DNA from: Desulfobulbaceae bacterium
Lineage (GTDB): Bacteria; Desulfobacterota; Desulfobulbia; Desulfobulbales; Desulfobulbaceae
Direction of reading: 5' to 3'
Length of the DNA: 18,512 bases
Assembly: GCA_026986885.1 (NCBI GenBank)
Contig: JALSNT010000064.1
Span: 1-18,512 of the forward strand
In this document: piece after piece, positions 1 through 7,985 of the stretch
How positions within the stretch are numbered: the stretch's first letter is position 1
Layout of the letters: each line of letters begins with the position of its first letter
Program-made: the position numbers and the translations under genes
The notes under the pieces: model-generated
Databases searched by the model: none
What the model saw: the letters and a program-made list of their open reading frames with translations, nothing else
Told to the model about the DNA's origin: nothing

Positions 1-2
1 CG

Positions 3-1190
3 TCACTCTTCAAAAGAAAAATCAACTGTGGGGAACGGAGCTACCGGCTCGGAGAGAAAAAATTGCCCGTCCGCTATCCGTTTCTTCAGTATTTCTGCAA
101 TTTCAACCGCTTTGACATAAGAAGAAAGGGGTGCCGTCGGCACTTTTTTACCTGCCACCTCAATGATACCGCTCTTTAACTCGGCATAACTTACTTCGCC
201 ATAGGTACGAGCAATACCGTTTGTATATTCATATCCATAATCAACTACCTGGGTAAAAATTTCGGCATCGGAAACTCCGGTAAACCTTGCCATCTCTTCA
301 TTGAGAATAGGTATCGGCACACCAAGTCCGACCGCCAGCGAGCAACCATATCCCTGAATACCGACGCCCCGCAACCAGTCGGCGGACATCTGTTTGAGAT
401 CGCCCTGAACCATCATGGTGCCGGCAGGACGCAGAGGCACACCGTTTGCTCCCCGTGGTGCGGAGGGATTGTGCTGGCTCCCGTGCCAGGTAACATAACC
501 GACCCCCCCACCGAGAAAGATTCTGGTTCCAAGGCCGATCGTCCGGTATAATGGATCATTTAAAAGAGGACTAAGCTGGCCGGCACTGCAATAATTTGCA
601 TTACGGCATTTCGGTTTGAGGGTACCCATATAGGTATAGACGATTTTATCCGTCATATTAACGGCACAGTTGTAATTCTGATAGCCATTTCGTGGATTAC
701 AGAGCAGGGCATGGGGAAAGTCGGCCAGGGTTAATTCCTTTTTACACTTTCGATTGGCATAGCAGTCTGTTGGATAGGCCTTGGCTTCAAGAAAGACCTT
801 CTTGCCGGCCACAAGGTCCTCGATAATATGGCCGCCGCCATATCGAAACTCGCCGGGATAGACCTTGTTAAGCGGATCGTCTTCCGCCGGTTCCGTGGCC
901 CCCAGGTATATATCAATGGCCGCAAGCCCGGCATAAGCCTGCACCTTGTTAATCCAGACCTTTTGTGCCTTGATGGTCGGGGTCGTCTGCCCGAAATTAA
1001 AAAAAGCGCCGGAAGAACACATCGTTGAGAAGGTACCGGTGGTCACCACATCAACTTTGCGCGCCGCCTCAACAGGGCCGTCCTTTTTGACAATGTCCAC
1101 CATCTCCTCAGCCGTTACCACGACCACCTCACCCGCCTTGATACGGGCATTTATTTCGGCATAGGTTTTGTGTACCGTAAATTCACTCAT
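3..1190 (-). CDS. DUF39/COG1900 homocysteine-biosynthesis family protein (probable L-aspartate semialdehyde sulfurtransferase)
   Basis: The 395-residue frame is complete, with its TGA at 5-3. It reads as the HcyBio (DUF39, COG1900) family throughout. Characterised archaeal relatives work with a ferredoxin-type partner to put sulfide onto aspartate semialdehyde and form homocysteine without O-acetylhomoserine. Genetics in Desulfovibrio links the family to methionine synthesis. Seen here: a conserved-looking Cys58 in a TMCSSGAFF context and a Cys-rich middle (Cys143, 149, 164, 175, 195, 201), any of which could carry persulfide. There is also a Gly-rich stretch near residues 227-233 (FLGGGVG). 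No CBS or ferredoxin domain is fused at the C terminus, unlike some archaeal forms, so an electron-carrier partner should be encoded elsewhere. The ATG has only a weak GGAAA-like ribosome site. It is divergent from pheA. Family assignment is firm; the exact reaction in this organism is inferred. Confidence 0.85.
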   Translation of the reverse strand: MSEFTVHKTYAEINARIKAGEVVVVTAEEMVDIVKKDGPVEAARKVDVVTTGTFSTMCSSGAFFNFGQTTPTIKAQKVWINKVQAYAGLAAIDIYLGATEPAEDDPLNKVYPGEFRYGGGHIIEDLVAGKKVFLEAKAYPTDCYANRKCKKELTLADFPHALLCNPRNGYQNYNCAVNMTDKIVYTYMGTLKPKCRNANYCSAGQLSPLLNDPLYRTIGLGTRIFLGGGVGYVTWHGSQHNPSAPRGANGVPLRPAGTMMVQGDLKQMSADWLRGVGIQGYGCSLAVGLGVPIPILNEEMARFTGVSDAEIFTQVVDYGYEYTNGIARTYGEVSYAELKSGIIEVAGKKVPTAPLSSYVKAVEIAEILKKRIADGQFFLSEPVAPFPTVDFSFEE

Positions 1191-1516
1191 GTCACGTTTC
1201 CATATATATTTTCCTGTCTTCTCATAAAAACAGGGCTATTCTTATTGTCTCGAATTTGGTGTTTCTTATTTCGAATTTTCCGGTTCATCCGGGTCAGGTC
1301 TGATATTCCCGCAAGAACAGGTACTATATATTATTAAAAACATGTTCAAGCGCAACTCTTTTCAGGTTTACTCAACGAAAATATGGTTTTTTTGTTTGCA
1401 ACAATCAAAAGATGATTTAGCATGTATGATTTGCCCTCTAAAGTTATATTGATAATAGAGCCATTAAATCAATAAGTTGGCCAATTATTTTTCCATCAAT
1501 CAAAACAATTTTTCCC
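1191..1516. other. Divergent intergenic region between the DUF39 gene and pheA
   Basis: This AT-rich spacer must hold the promoters for both divergent genes, but no convincing -35/-10 pair stands out. A TATGAT hexamer at 1425-1430 is a possible -10 toward pheA, without a well-spaced -35. Ahead of pheA lie two weak dyads: CTCTA/TAGAG at 1436-1440 and 1456-1460, with an inner TTAT/ATAA, and the near-palindrome AATAAGTTGGCCAATTATT at 1471-1489. A 10-codon reading frame starts at 1383 and encodes MVFLFATIKR, but it lacks a clear ribosome site. No known riboswitch (SAM, SAH) was recognised on either strand. Confidence 0.5.
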
Positions 1517-2620
1517 ATGAGTAATGACAAACCAACCATACCCCTGGTGCGAAAACGTATTGACGAAATAGACGACACCATACTCGGCCTGCTCAAAGAA
1601 CGTCTTGCCTGTGCCAAAACAATCGGACAACTGAAGACCGGTGCCAACAGAGCGAAATGGGATCCGAAACGGGAGCTGGAGATATATCAGCGGCTGCTCA
1701 ATAACAATCGGGGAGACTTTCCCGAGCGTGCCCTGCGGTCTATCTTTCATGAAATTATCACCACCTGTCGCCTTTCTCAAAAGAAAACGGCCGTCGCCTA
1801 CCTCGGGCCGGAAGCGACCTATACCCACCTGGCCGGGGTTAAATATTTCGGACAGTCGGCCGAATACATGCCCATGGAATCCATTGACGATGTTTTTCAT
1901 GAGGTTGATAAAGAACGGGTGGAATACGGCATGGTCCCGGTTGAAAACTCGATCGAAGGGGCGGTTTTTTCCACCCTGGATTCCTTTATGAAATATAACG
2001 TCAAAATCTGCGGGGAGCTGCAGCTTGCCATCTCGCATAACCTTGTCTGCCAATCGGGAAATATTGCCGATATTCAGACGGTGGCCTCCCATTCCCAGCC
2101 CCTGGCCCAATGCCGGGAATGGCTGCGGAAACACATGCCGGATACCCCGACCCTGCCGGTCTTTTCCACCGGTGCCGCCGCCAAGATGGCTGCCAACAAT
2201 CCAAACATCGGCGCCATTGCCAGTTCACTTGCCATTAAGACCTATAATCTTCAGGTGGTTGTCAAGGGCATTGAGGATTACCAGGGAAATACCACCAGAT
2301 TCCTGGTTATCGGCAAACAGTCACCGAGCAAAAGCGGTAATGACAAGACTTCCCTGCTTCTCAGCCTCCTGGTAAACAAACCCGGGGCATTGAAAGAAGT
2401 CCTCTCCGTGCTCTCAGATCGAAAAATCGACCTGACAAAAATCGAATCGCGGCCGATCAAGGGCAAACAATGGAAATATCTTTTCTTTCTCGACATTGCC
2501 GGTCATATCGAGGATCCGATTATCCGCGAGTGTTGTGATATACTGCAGGGAACCTGCCCATTTTACGAATGGATAGGTTCCTACCCAAGGGCTGACAATC
2601 CGCAACTCGGCCTGGTTTGA
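1517..2620 (+). CDS. pheA: Bifunctional chorismate mutase / prephenate dehydratase (P-protein)
   Basis: This enzyme converts chorismate to prephenate and then phenylpyruvate, the committed route to phenylalanine, in the cytoplasm. At 367 residues it has the usual P-protein length and order. An AroQ-type chorismate mutase helix bundle occupies about 8-90 (RKRIDEIDDTILGLLKER start). The prephenate dehydratase domain runs about 93-275, opening with VAYLGPEATYTH and holding VPVENSIEG and the catalytic-region GNTTRF motif. A C-terminal ACT domain runs about 283-360 and contains the ESRP phenylalanine-binding motif, so feedback inhibition by phenylalanine is expected. The ATG lacks a Shine-Dalgarno sequence, but the mutase domain begins a few residues later, so no other start fits better. 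uup follows after 39 bases on the same strand, probably cotranscribed. Confidence 0.95.
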   Translation: MSNDKPTIPLVRKRIDEIDDTILGLLKERLACAKTIGQLKTGANRAKWDPKRELEIYQRLLNNNRGDFPERALRSIFHEIITTCRLSQKKTAVAYLGPEATYTHLAGVKYFGQSAEYMPMESIDDVFHEVDKERVEYGMVPVENSIEGAVFSTLDSFMKYNVKICGELQLAISHNLVCQSGNIADIQTVASHSQPLAQCREWLRKHMPDTPTLPVFSTGAAAKMAANNPNIGAIASSLAIKTYNLQVVVKGIEDYQGNTTRFLVIGKQSPSKSGNDKTSLLLSLLVNKPGALKEVLSVLSDRKIDLTKIESRPIKGKQWKYLFFLDIAGHIEDPIIRECCDILQGTCPFYEWIGSYPRADNPQLGLV

Positions 2621-2659
2621 GCCCGTTCTTTGTCCCGTATTTTTCAGACAGGCTAATAT

Positions 2660-4519
2660 ATGACCCTGCTCCTAAACGGTAAAGGCCTGAGCAAGGCATT
2701 CGGCGCCCAGACATTGTTTACAGGCGTCGACATTGTTCTGCGCAAGGGAGATCGTATCGGCCTGATCGGACCCAATGGGTCGGGCAAGTCGACCCTGTTG
2801 AAGATTTTGGGCGGCCGGCTCCGGGAAGATAAGGGCCGGGTTTCCCGGCAGAAAAACATACGCATCGGATTTCTTGCCCAGGATGATATCTTTACGGAAG
2901 AGAGTTCTCTTGTCGACAACCTGCTTGCCGGCCTCTCGGATATACATCTTGATCAGGCCGAGGCATTGACCCGGGCCCACACCCTGATCAGCAGGGCTGA
3001 ATTTGTCGATCCGGAATGCCCGGTCCGACAACTTTCAGGCGGCTGGCGCAAACGGCTTGCCATCTGCCGTGCGCTCATCAATCATCCTGATGTGCTGCTG
3101 ATGGACGAGCCCACCAATCACCTTGACATTGAAGGTATCCTCTGGCTCGAAAAACTGCTTTCCTCACGGCTGCCGGAAAGTCCGGCCGCTTTTCTTATGG
3201 TCAGTCATGATCGCAGATTTCTGGAAAACACAATAAATAGAGTTATTGAGCTTTCCGCCGCCTACCCGCAGGGATCGTTCCAGGTTCAAGGTTCTTACAG
3301 TGATTTTCTGGAAAAGCGACAAGATTTTTTAGCTTGTCAACAGGCAATTGAAACCAGGATGGCAAACAAAATGCGTCGGGAAACCGAATGGCTCAGACGG
3401 GGACCAAAGGCACGGGCTACCAAGGCTAAATACCGGATAGCTGCGGCGGGAGAACTGGCTGAAGAGTTGGCGGAGACCAGGGCGAGAAACCGGGCAACAG
3501 GACGGGTAAAAATTAACTTTGATGCCACCGGCAGAAAGACAAAAAAGCTGTTGATTGGTAATAAAATTGCCAAAAGTTACGGGAGCAAAACCCTCTTCCA
3601 GGATCTTGATTTCATTCTTACCAACGGTTCACGAATCGGCCTGCTCGGACGAAACGGCTGCGGCAAATCGACCCTCATGCAAATCCTTGCCCACGCCACC
3701 GAAAAAAACGATGTGTTTTCCCCTGACAGCGGCACCCTTACAACAGCCCCGGATGTACGCATCGTCTCCTTTGACCAACGTCGTCAACAACTTGATCAGC
3801 AACAAACATTAAAGCAGGCGTTGGCACCCGAAGGCGATTCAGTCGTCTACCGGGACCAGGTCGTACATGTCGTTACCTGGGCAAAACGGTTCCTTTTTCG
3901 CCCCGACCAGCTGGAAACCCCTGTGGCCAGGCTGTCCGGTGGAGAACAGGCCCGCATCCTCATCGCCGGACTCATGCGGCAGCCGGCTGATATCCTGCTC
4001 CTTGATGAACCGACAAATGACCTGGATATCCCATCATTACAGGTGCTGGAAGACAGCCTGCTGGAATTCCCCGGCGCTCTGGTCCTGGTCACCCATGATC
4101 GCTTTCTGCTGGCAAAGGTCTGTGAGCGGGTTCTCGGCTTTGACGGCCGGGGCCATGTGCAATATTTTGCCGATTATTGCCAGTGGCTGGATTGGCTGCA
4201 AGCCGGGAATGCAGCTGCTTTAAAAAAACGGAACCCAAGCTCCGCACCTGAAAAGGTGCGACAAAAGACAAGAAAACTTTCGTATATGGATCAACGGGAA
4301 TATGATACCATTGAAGAAAAAATACTGCCGCTGGAAGGGCGTCTTGAGGAGCTACAGCAACTGCTGTCCGACCCTGCAATAGTCGCCGACCACGACCTTG
4401 TCGCCCAATACTGGGCCGAACAACAAAAGCTGGAAACAGAGGTGGAACAGCTCTATGACCGGTGGCAGCAACTGGAATCCATGCTGGCGTCGTCGTCAAC
4501 GCCTGCAGGTATCAGTTGA
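2660..4519 (+). CDS. uup: ABC-F family ATPase, Uup type
   Basis: This is a soluble tandem ABC ATPase of 619 residues with no membrane segments. First nucleotide-binding domain: Walker A GPNGSGKST near 38-46, signature LSGGW, Walker B LLMDEPTNHLD. A charged linker follows (about 220-290). Second domain: Walker A GRNGCGKST, signature LSGGEQ, Walker B LLLDEPTNDLD. The C-terminal 80 or so residues (from KTRKLSYMDQREYDTIEEKI) form the coiled-coil tail typical of Uup, which binds DNA in E. coli. ABC-F proteins act on the ribosome or, for Uup, have been tied to precise excision of transposons and to replication-fork and ribosome-assembly functions. The exact role here is not decided by sequence. An ACAGG ribosome site lies about 7 bases ahead of the ATG. 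The gene ends 69 bases from the convergent ktrA stop, with no clear terminator between them. Confidence 0.93.
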   Translation: MTLLLNGKGLSKAFGAQTLFTGVDIVLRKGDRIGLIGPNGSGKSTLLKILGGRLREDKGRVSRQKNIRIGFLAQDDIFTEESSLVDNLLAGLSDIHLDQAEALTRAHTLISRAEFVDPECPVRQLSGGWRKRLAICRALINHPDVLLMDEPTNHLDIEGILWLEKLLSSRLPESPAAFLMVSHDRRFLENTINRVIELSAAYPQGSFQVQGSYSDFLEKRQDFLACQQAIETRMANKMRRETEWLRRGPKARATKAKYRIAAAGELAEELAETRARNRATGRVKINFDATGRKTKKLLIGNKIAKSYGSKTLFQDLDFILTNGSRIGLLGRNGCGKSTLMQILAHATEKNDVFSPDSGTLTTAPDVRIVSFDQRRQQLDQQQTLKQALAPEGDSVVYRDQVVHVVTWAKRFLFRPDQLETPVARLSGGEQARILIAGLMRQPADILLLDEPTNDLDIPSLQVLEDSLLEFPGALVLVTHDRFLLAKVCERVLGFDGRGHVQYFADYCQWLDWLQAGNAAALKKRNPSSAPEKVRQKTRKLSYMDQREYDTIEEKILPLEGRLEELQQLLSDPAIVADHDLVAQYWAEQQKLETEVEQLYDRWQQLESMLASSSTPAGIS

Positions 4520-4588
4520 TCTATCCTGCCTGCTGCCTGGTGAACGATTGTGGATCATCCCCCTGCAGCCTGCACAGTGCGGGACACC

Positions 4589-5239
4589 TTATGATTTAAT
4601 TCTGCGTGAGGTATGGGTATTGCGCAGGATTATTATTTTATCTCCCGGCTGAAAGATATAATCCGGATCAGGCGTATATTCTATTTTCTTCCCATCCTGT
4701 TTCTTTACTGAGATTACCTGGATCTGAAATCGTCGTGTCAAGTCAAGCTGACGCAAACTTTTGCCGGCCCACCGGTCAATGGTCAGCTCCTGAAAAGAAA
4801 CATCCGGATCAAAGGTCGCGTATTGCAGAAATCCAGGGATGGCAACTTTGGAGGCTAACTGGACCGCTGCCATCTGTTCGGGGATAATCACTTCGTCCAC
4901 CCCCAGCCGATAAAGCAGACGCTGATGATCTGCATTGACGGCCTTGACCCAGACATTGGGAATACCCAGCTCTTTGGCATACATGGTTATCATAGATGAG
5001 GCCGCGATTGAATCACCCACACTGATGAGGACATGAGAGACCTCGGCAAGGCCTATCTGCTCCAGGGCCTCCTTATTGGTCGAATCAATCTTATACACCT
5101 GATGCAGCCTGTCCCGCGCATCCTGGACCCTGTTCTGTCGATTGTCGATTCCGATAACGGTAAAACCGAGTTCAACAAGGGTAACGGCAAAATAAAAACC
5201 AAATTTTCCCAAACCGATAACGGCGATTTCCCCTTTCAT
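4589..5239 (-). CDS. ktrA: Potassium-uptake regulatory subunit, single-RCK KtrA/TrkA-type
   Basis: The 216-residue cytoplasmic protein has one RCK unit. The N-terminal Rossmann domain (about 3-120) starts IAVIGLGKFG, the nucleotide-binding GxGxxG, and ends its second strand in an acidic residue (VIGIDN) as in NAD(H)- or ATP-binding RCK domains. The C-terminal RCK_C domain spans about 135-210, ending in FQPGDKIIIL. Such subunits form octameric rings that gate a KtrB/TrkH pore. One RCK unit rather than two (TrkA of E. coli has about 458 residues) favours the Ktr type. A good AGGAG ribosome site at 5252-5248 sits 8 bases before the ATG. It lies 29 bases downstream of ktrB on the same strand, which supports one operon for a two-part K+ transporter. 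Confidence 0.92.
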   Translation of the reverse strand: MKGEIAVIGLGKFGFYFAVTLVELGFTVIGIDNRQNRVQDARDRLHQVYKIDSTNKEALEQIGLAEVSHVLISVGDSIAASSMITMYAKELGIPNVWVKAVNADHQRLLYRLGVDEVIIPEQMAAVQLASKVAIPGFLQYATFDPDVSFQELTIDRWAGKSLRQLDLTRRFQIQVISVKKQDGKKIEYTPDPDYIFQPGDKIIILRNTHTSRRIKS

Positions 5240-5268
5240 ATTTTTTTCTCCTGACCGATGCTTTTCTC

Positions 5269-6636
5269 CTACCCGATGAGCAGATCTGAATCCGGACGGC
5301 TGTAGGCAACTCTCCGTTTGATGGTACTTAATACGCCGACAAACACGAGAGGCCCAAGGCGGCCGATAAACATGAGAATAATGATGACATACTTGCCCAC
5401 CAGTGAAAGATGCGGGGTCAATCCCATGGAGAGCCCGGCCGTGGCAAAGGCGGAAACCACCTCAAAACCGATGGCAAGTAATGTCGGCTGAATCTGAGTT
5501 TTCGGAAGCCCCCAGCGCTCACTGATACTTAAAACAATAGTTGCGCCGCAGACAAGAAGCACGGAAAAAGCAGCCAGCGACAGGGCCTTTCGCACCGTCT
5601 CTCTCGAAGCTGCTATTTTCCCGACAACCGCCTGGTCTCTTCCTAACAGTTCCGCATGCAGAAAGGCCAGGACAATCCGAAAAGTCGTCACTTTGATACC
5701 GCCGGCACAGGAGCCGGGGGCAGCTCCGATAAACATGAGTGCCATCATAGACAGCAGAGTCACATCGGTCAGCCTGCCGATATCAATTGTATTAAATCCA
5801 GCGGTTCTGCAGGAAACCGACTGAAAAAAACCGGTCAGCAGACCATGACCAATGGAGTATTGATGGGGTTGCCCCCACCACTGTCCGATAAAAATGGCCA
5901 GTGTTCCCCCGACAATGAGATAAAGCGTCGTTTTGAGTACTACCCGTGAATACCAGCTTAAAAATTTATGCGGCTTCTGCCTGCAGGAACCAACCCGATG
6001 CAGAAACCAGTCAACAACATCCGTCATCACAAAAAAACCGATTCCCCCCAGGACAATCAGGCCGATGATGATAAAGTTAACCGGCACATTGTCGGCCCAT
6101 CGTGTCAGGCTGTCGTCATAAAGGGCAAATCCTGCATTACAAAACGCCGATACACTGTGAAAAACGGCTGAAGGCAGGGACATGACGCCCCTGGTCGCCA
6201 TTGTCAGCAGAAAAGCACCCGCAAGTTCTATGACAAAGGTACCGACAACGATCTTGAGCAGAAACCTGCCCAGATGGAAACTGGAATCCTGGAGAAGGTT
6301 CTGGCCGACGGCAATCCTGTCGGTCAAGGTGACACGCTGCCTGAAGAGATACAGGGCAAGTGAAGCCAGAGACATAATACCGAGACCGCCGATCTGGATC
6401 AAAGCAAGGATGACCGCCTGGCCAAAAGATGAAAAAACCGTACCGGTATCCACAACGACAAGGCCGGTCACACAGGTGGCGGAACAGGAGGTAAACAGGG
6501 CATCGGTAAAGGACAGGACATGTCCGGCACGCAGACAGAACGGCCGGCAGAGCAATACTCCTCCGGCCAGGATTGTCAAACCGAAAAAAATAATGGGCAA
6601 CACCAATGGTTGAAAATAAATGCGGCGAAGATTCAT
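5269..6636 (-). CDS. ktrB: TrkH/KtrB family potassium-transporting membrane subunit
   Basis: This 455-residue, strongly hydrophobic protein forms the ion-conducting subunit of a Trk/Ktr potassium uptake system in the inner membrane. The family is built from four membrane-pore-membrane repeats. The first pore loop is visible as SCSATCVTGLVVVDTG near residues 50-66, and later pore-like segments include SVSAFCNAGFALYDD, SCRTAGFNTIDI and SAFATAGLSMGLTP, each with the expected glycine in a TG, NAG or TAG context. The length suits KtrB (about 450) better than TrkH (about 480). The ATG has no obvious Shine-Dalgarno, but the first membrane helix starts within 15 residues. It is the first gene of the operon with ktrA and is divergent from pldA. 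Confidence 0.93.
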   Translation of the reverse strand: MNLRRIYFQPLVLPIIFFGLTILAGGVLLCRPFCLRAGHVLSFTDALFTSCSATCVTGLVVVDTGTVFSSFGQAVILALIQIGGLGIMSLASLALYLFRQRVTLTDRIAVGQNLLQDSSFHLGRFLLKIVVGTFVIELAGAFLLTMATRGVMSLPSAVFHSVSAFCNAGFALYDDSLTRWADNVPVNFIIIGLIVLGGIGFFVMTDVVDWFLHRVGSCRQKPHKFLSWYSRVVLKTTLYLIVGGTLAIFIGQWWGQPHQYSIGHGLLTGFFQSVSCRTAGFNTIDIGRLTDVTLLSMMALMFIGAAPGSCAGGIKVTTFRIVLAFLHAELLGRDQAVVGKIAASRETVRKALSLAAFSVLLVCGATIVLSISERWGLPKTQIQPTLLAIGFEVVSAFATAGLSMGLTPHLSLVGKYVIIILMFIGRLGPLVFVGVLSTIKRRVAYSRPDSDLLIG

Positions 6637-6888
6637 AATTATAATTAAATTGCCATGTTAATATGGTCTTAATTCAACAGGCTCATTACTGAAGGAAAAA
6701 TCTCTTTGAAAAATAATTCTTGAAGAAAATGCTTTCTTTTCGTAATAATCTAATATTATTAAGAAAGTAATCCTGAAATAGTCGTATTGCCCAATGCGGC
6801 CCGCAGAGATCGCCGGTCTCCAGCTCAAACGTCCTTTTCATCGACCGGATATTGCTCCCGTAAAATAAACCAAGAAACCAACAGGCGA
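6637..6888. other. Divergent intergenic region between ktrB and pldA
   Basis: This AT-rich stretch should carry the promoters of both genes, though none can be assigned with confidence. It holds a weak AT-rich dyad (CTTTCTT at 6732-6738 against AAGAAAG at 6761-6767, with AATAAT/ATTATT inside) and, at 6669-6692, a sequence related to the arm ends of the palindrome at 15170-15314. The pldA frame is open upstream to a TTG at 6787, but those extra codons would precede a clean signal peptide and are treated as non-coding. Confidence 0.5.
6669..6692. repeat. Short sequence related to the arm ends of the 15170-15314 palindrome
   Basis: TTAATTCAACAGGCTCATT here matches 16 of 19 positions with TTAAATCGACGGGCTCATT at 15297-15315, and also 16 of 19 with the reverse complement of the other arm around 15169-15187. 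No partner arm was seen nearby. It may be a degenerate end of the same dispersed repeat or a shared protein-binding site. The alignment was made by hand. Confidence 0.35.
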
Positions 6889-7911
6889 ATGAAAAAACAG
6901 CAAAAAATACTCCCATTTTATTCCTTATTAGCCATCCTTACCATACTGTTGCCGCCGGCCCTTTATGCAGGTGAGCTGGCTGACTGCATGGCAAAGGCCG
7001 TACAGTCTGCTTCCGATGCCACAACGATCGGTGAATTACGACTGCAATGCGAAAAAGAAATCCATGCCGATGCCTTTTTCAAAACCTCCATGGATGAAAA
7101 AACGCCCCTGGTCAGCAGACGCATCCATCAGGACAAGGAACATGTCCTGCAGCCCTTTACCCTGATGGCGCACAAACCCAACTATATTTTGTTTGCCGCC
7201 TATAATGCAAATTCTTATAATGAAGGCCCGTTTCAGAATCAGTTTGATGACCCCAACCTGTATCTTGACAATACTGAGGCACAGTTCCAGCTCAGTATAA
7301 AATTTCCCCTGCTGGTGAATCTTTTTAATAACAGCGCTGATATTTATGCCGCTTATACCAATCGTTCATTCTGGCAGGTCTATAACAGCGGGGAATCCGC
7401 CCCGTTTCGTGAAACAAACCATGAACCCGAGGCATGGATTCAATTTCATCCACGCCGGCAATTTTTCGGTTTTACCAATGCCTGGAACTCGCTGGGTATT
7501 GTTCATCAGTCCAACGGCCGCGGCGGGAAACTGTCCCGAAGCTGGAACCGCATTTATGCATGGTTGACAGTGGAAAACGGAAATCTGGCAATGTCCGTTA
7601 AACCCTGGATTCGAATTCAGGAAGACGCCGCAGATGACGACAATCCCGACATCACCGATTACCTGGGCCATGGCGAATTTTACGCGTCCTATAAATGGGA
7701 TGAAAATGTCTTCAGCTTAATGACCAGAAATAACCTGGAATCAGGATTTAAACAGGGAGCCGTTGAACTGAGCTGGAGTTTTCCCCTGCCCGGCTGGCCC
7801 TATCTAAAGGGATATGTTCATTATTTCAATGGCTATGGCGAAAGCCTTATTGACTATAATCATTATGTAAATACCATCGGCGTCGGCCTTTGCTTAACCG
7901 ACTGGCTATAG
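6889..7911 (+). CDS. pldA: Outer-membrane phospholipase A (OMPLA)
   Basis: This 340-residue protein should be an outer-membrane beta-barrel enzyme that hydrolyses phospholipids misplaced in the outer leaflet. The catalytic triad matches the E. coli enzyme in spacing: His206 and Ser208 in VHQSNGR, then Asn220 in RSWNRIYAW (E. coli His142, Ser144, Asn156). Acidic residues after the triad (EDAADDDNPD, 245-254) sit in an extracellular-loop position. The start was set at ATG 6889 because it gives a normal signal peptide: KK, a hydrophobic core, then cleavage near ALYA|GE around residue 27. The frame is open further upstream only with a TTG start and a polar segment. The C terminus ends in alternating barrel strands but with Leu rather than the usual terminal Phe. 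It is convergent with moaA. Confidence 0.92.
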   Translation: MKKQQKILPFYSLLAILTILLPPALYAGELADCMAKAVQSASDATTIGELRLQCEKEIHADAFFKTSMDEKTPLVSRRIHQDKEHVLQPFTLMAHKPNYILFAAYNANSYNEGPFQNQFDDPNLYLDNTEAQFQLSIKFPLLVNLFNNSADIYAAYTNRSFWQVYNSGESAPFRETNHEPEAWIQFHPRRQFFGFTNAWNSLGIVHQSNGRGGKLSRSWNRIYAWLTVENGNLAMSVKPWIRIQEDAADDDNPDITDYLGHGEFYASYKWDENVFSLMTRNNLESGFKQGAVELSWSFPLPGWPYLKGYVHYFNGYGESLIDYNHYVNTIGVGLCLTDWL

Positions 7912-7946
7912 GCTGCAAGTTGTCCGGCCTCCCCCATGAACAACAA

Positions 7947-7975
7947 CCTGAATTGAGCATTTCACCCAATTTAGG
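7947..7975. repeat. 29-bp remnant of the 9102-9313 repeat element
   Basis: CCTGAATTGAGCATTTCACCC (7947-7967) matches, with 2 differences, the reverse complement of the right end of the element at 9102-9313 (9293-9313). It is followed at once by AATTTAGG (7968-7975), the outermost bases of that same end. The shared run CAATTTAGGTAAA occurs at 7967-7979 and 9305-9317. The piece looks like both outer ends joined with the middle removed. It lies in the 74-base gap between the converging pldA and moaA genes and can form a small stem there (CCTGAATT/AATTTAGG), which might also help end transcription. Confidence 0.6.
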
Positions 7976-7985
7976 TAAAAAAAAC

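Noticed and set aside
1496..2134. 212-codon minus-strand frame inside pheA
   Set aside because: It lies wholly over the conserved PheA coding sequence, shows no recognisable domain, and is explained by codon bias of the real gene.
2617..2627. TGAGCCCGTT just after pheA as another copy of the 15 kb palindrome end
   Set aside because: Only about 10 bases match and the similarity stops at once, so chance explains it.
6787..6888. Upstream extension of pldA from a TTG start
   Set aside because: The extra 34 residues are polar and would bury the signal peptide that starts cleanly at ATG 6889.
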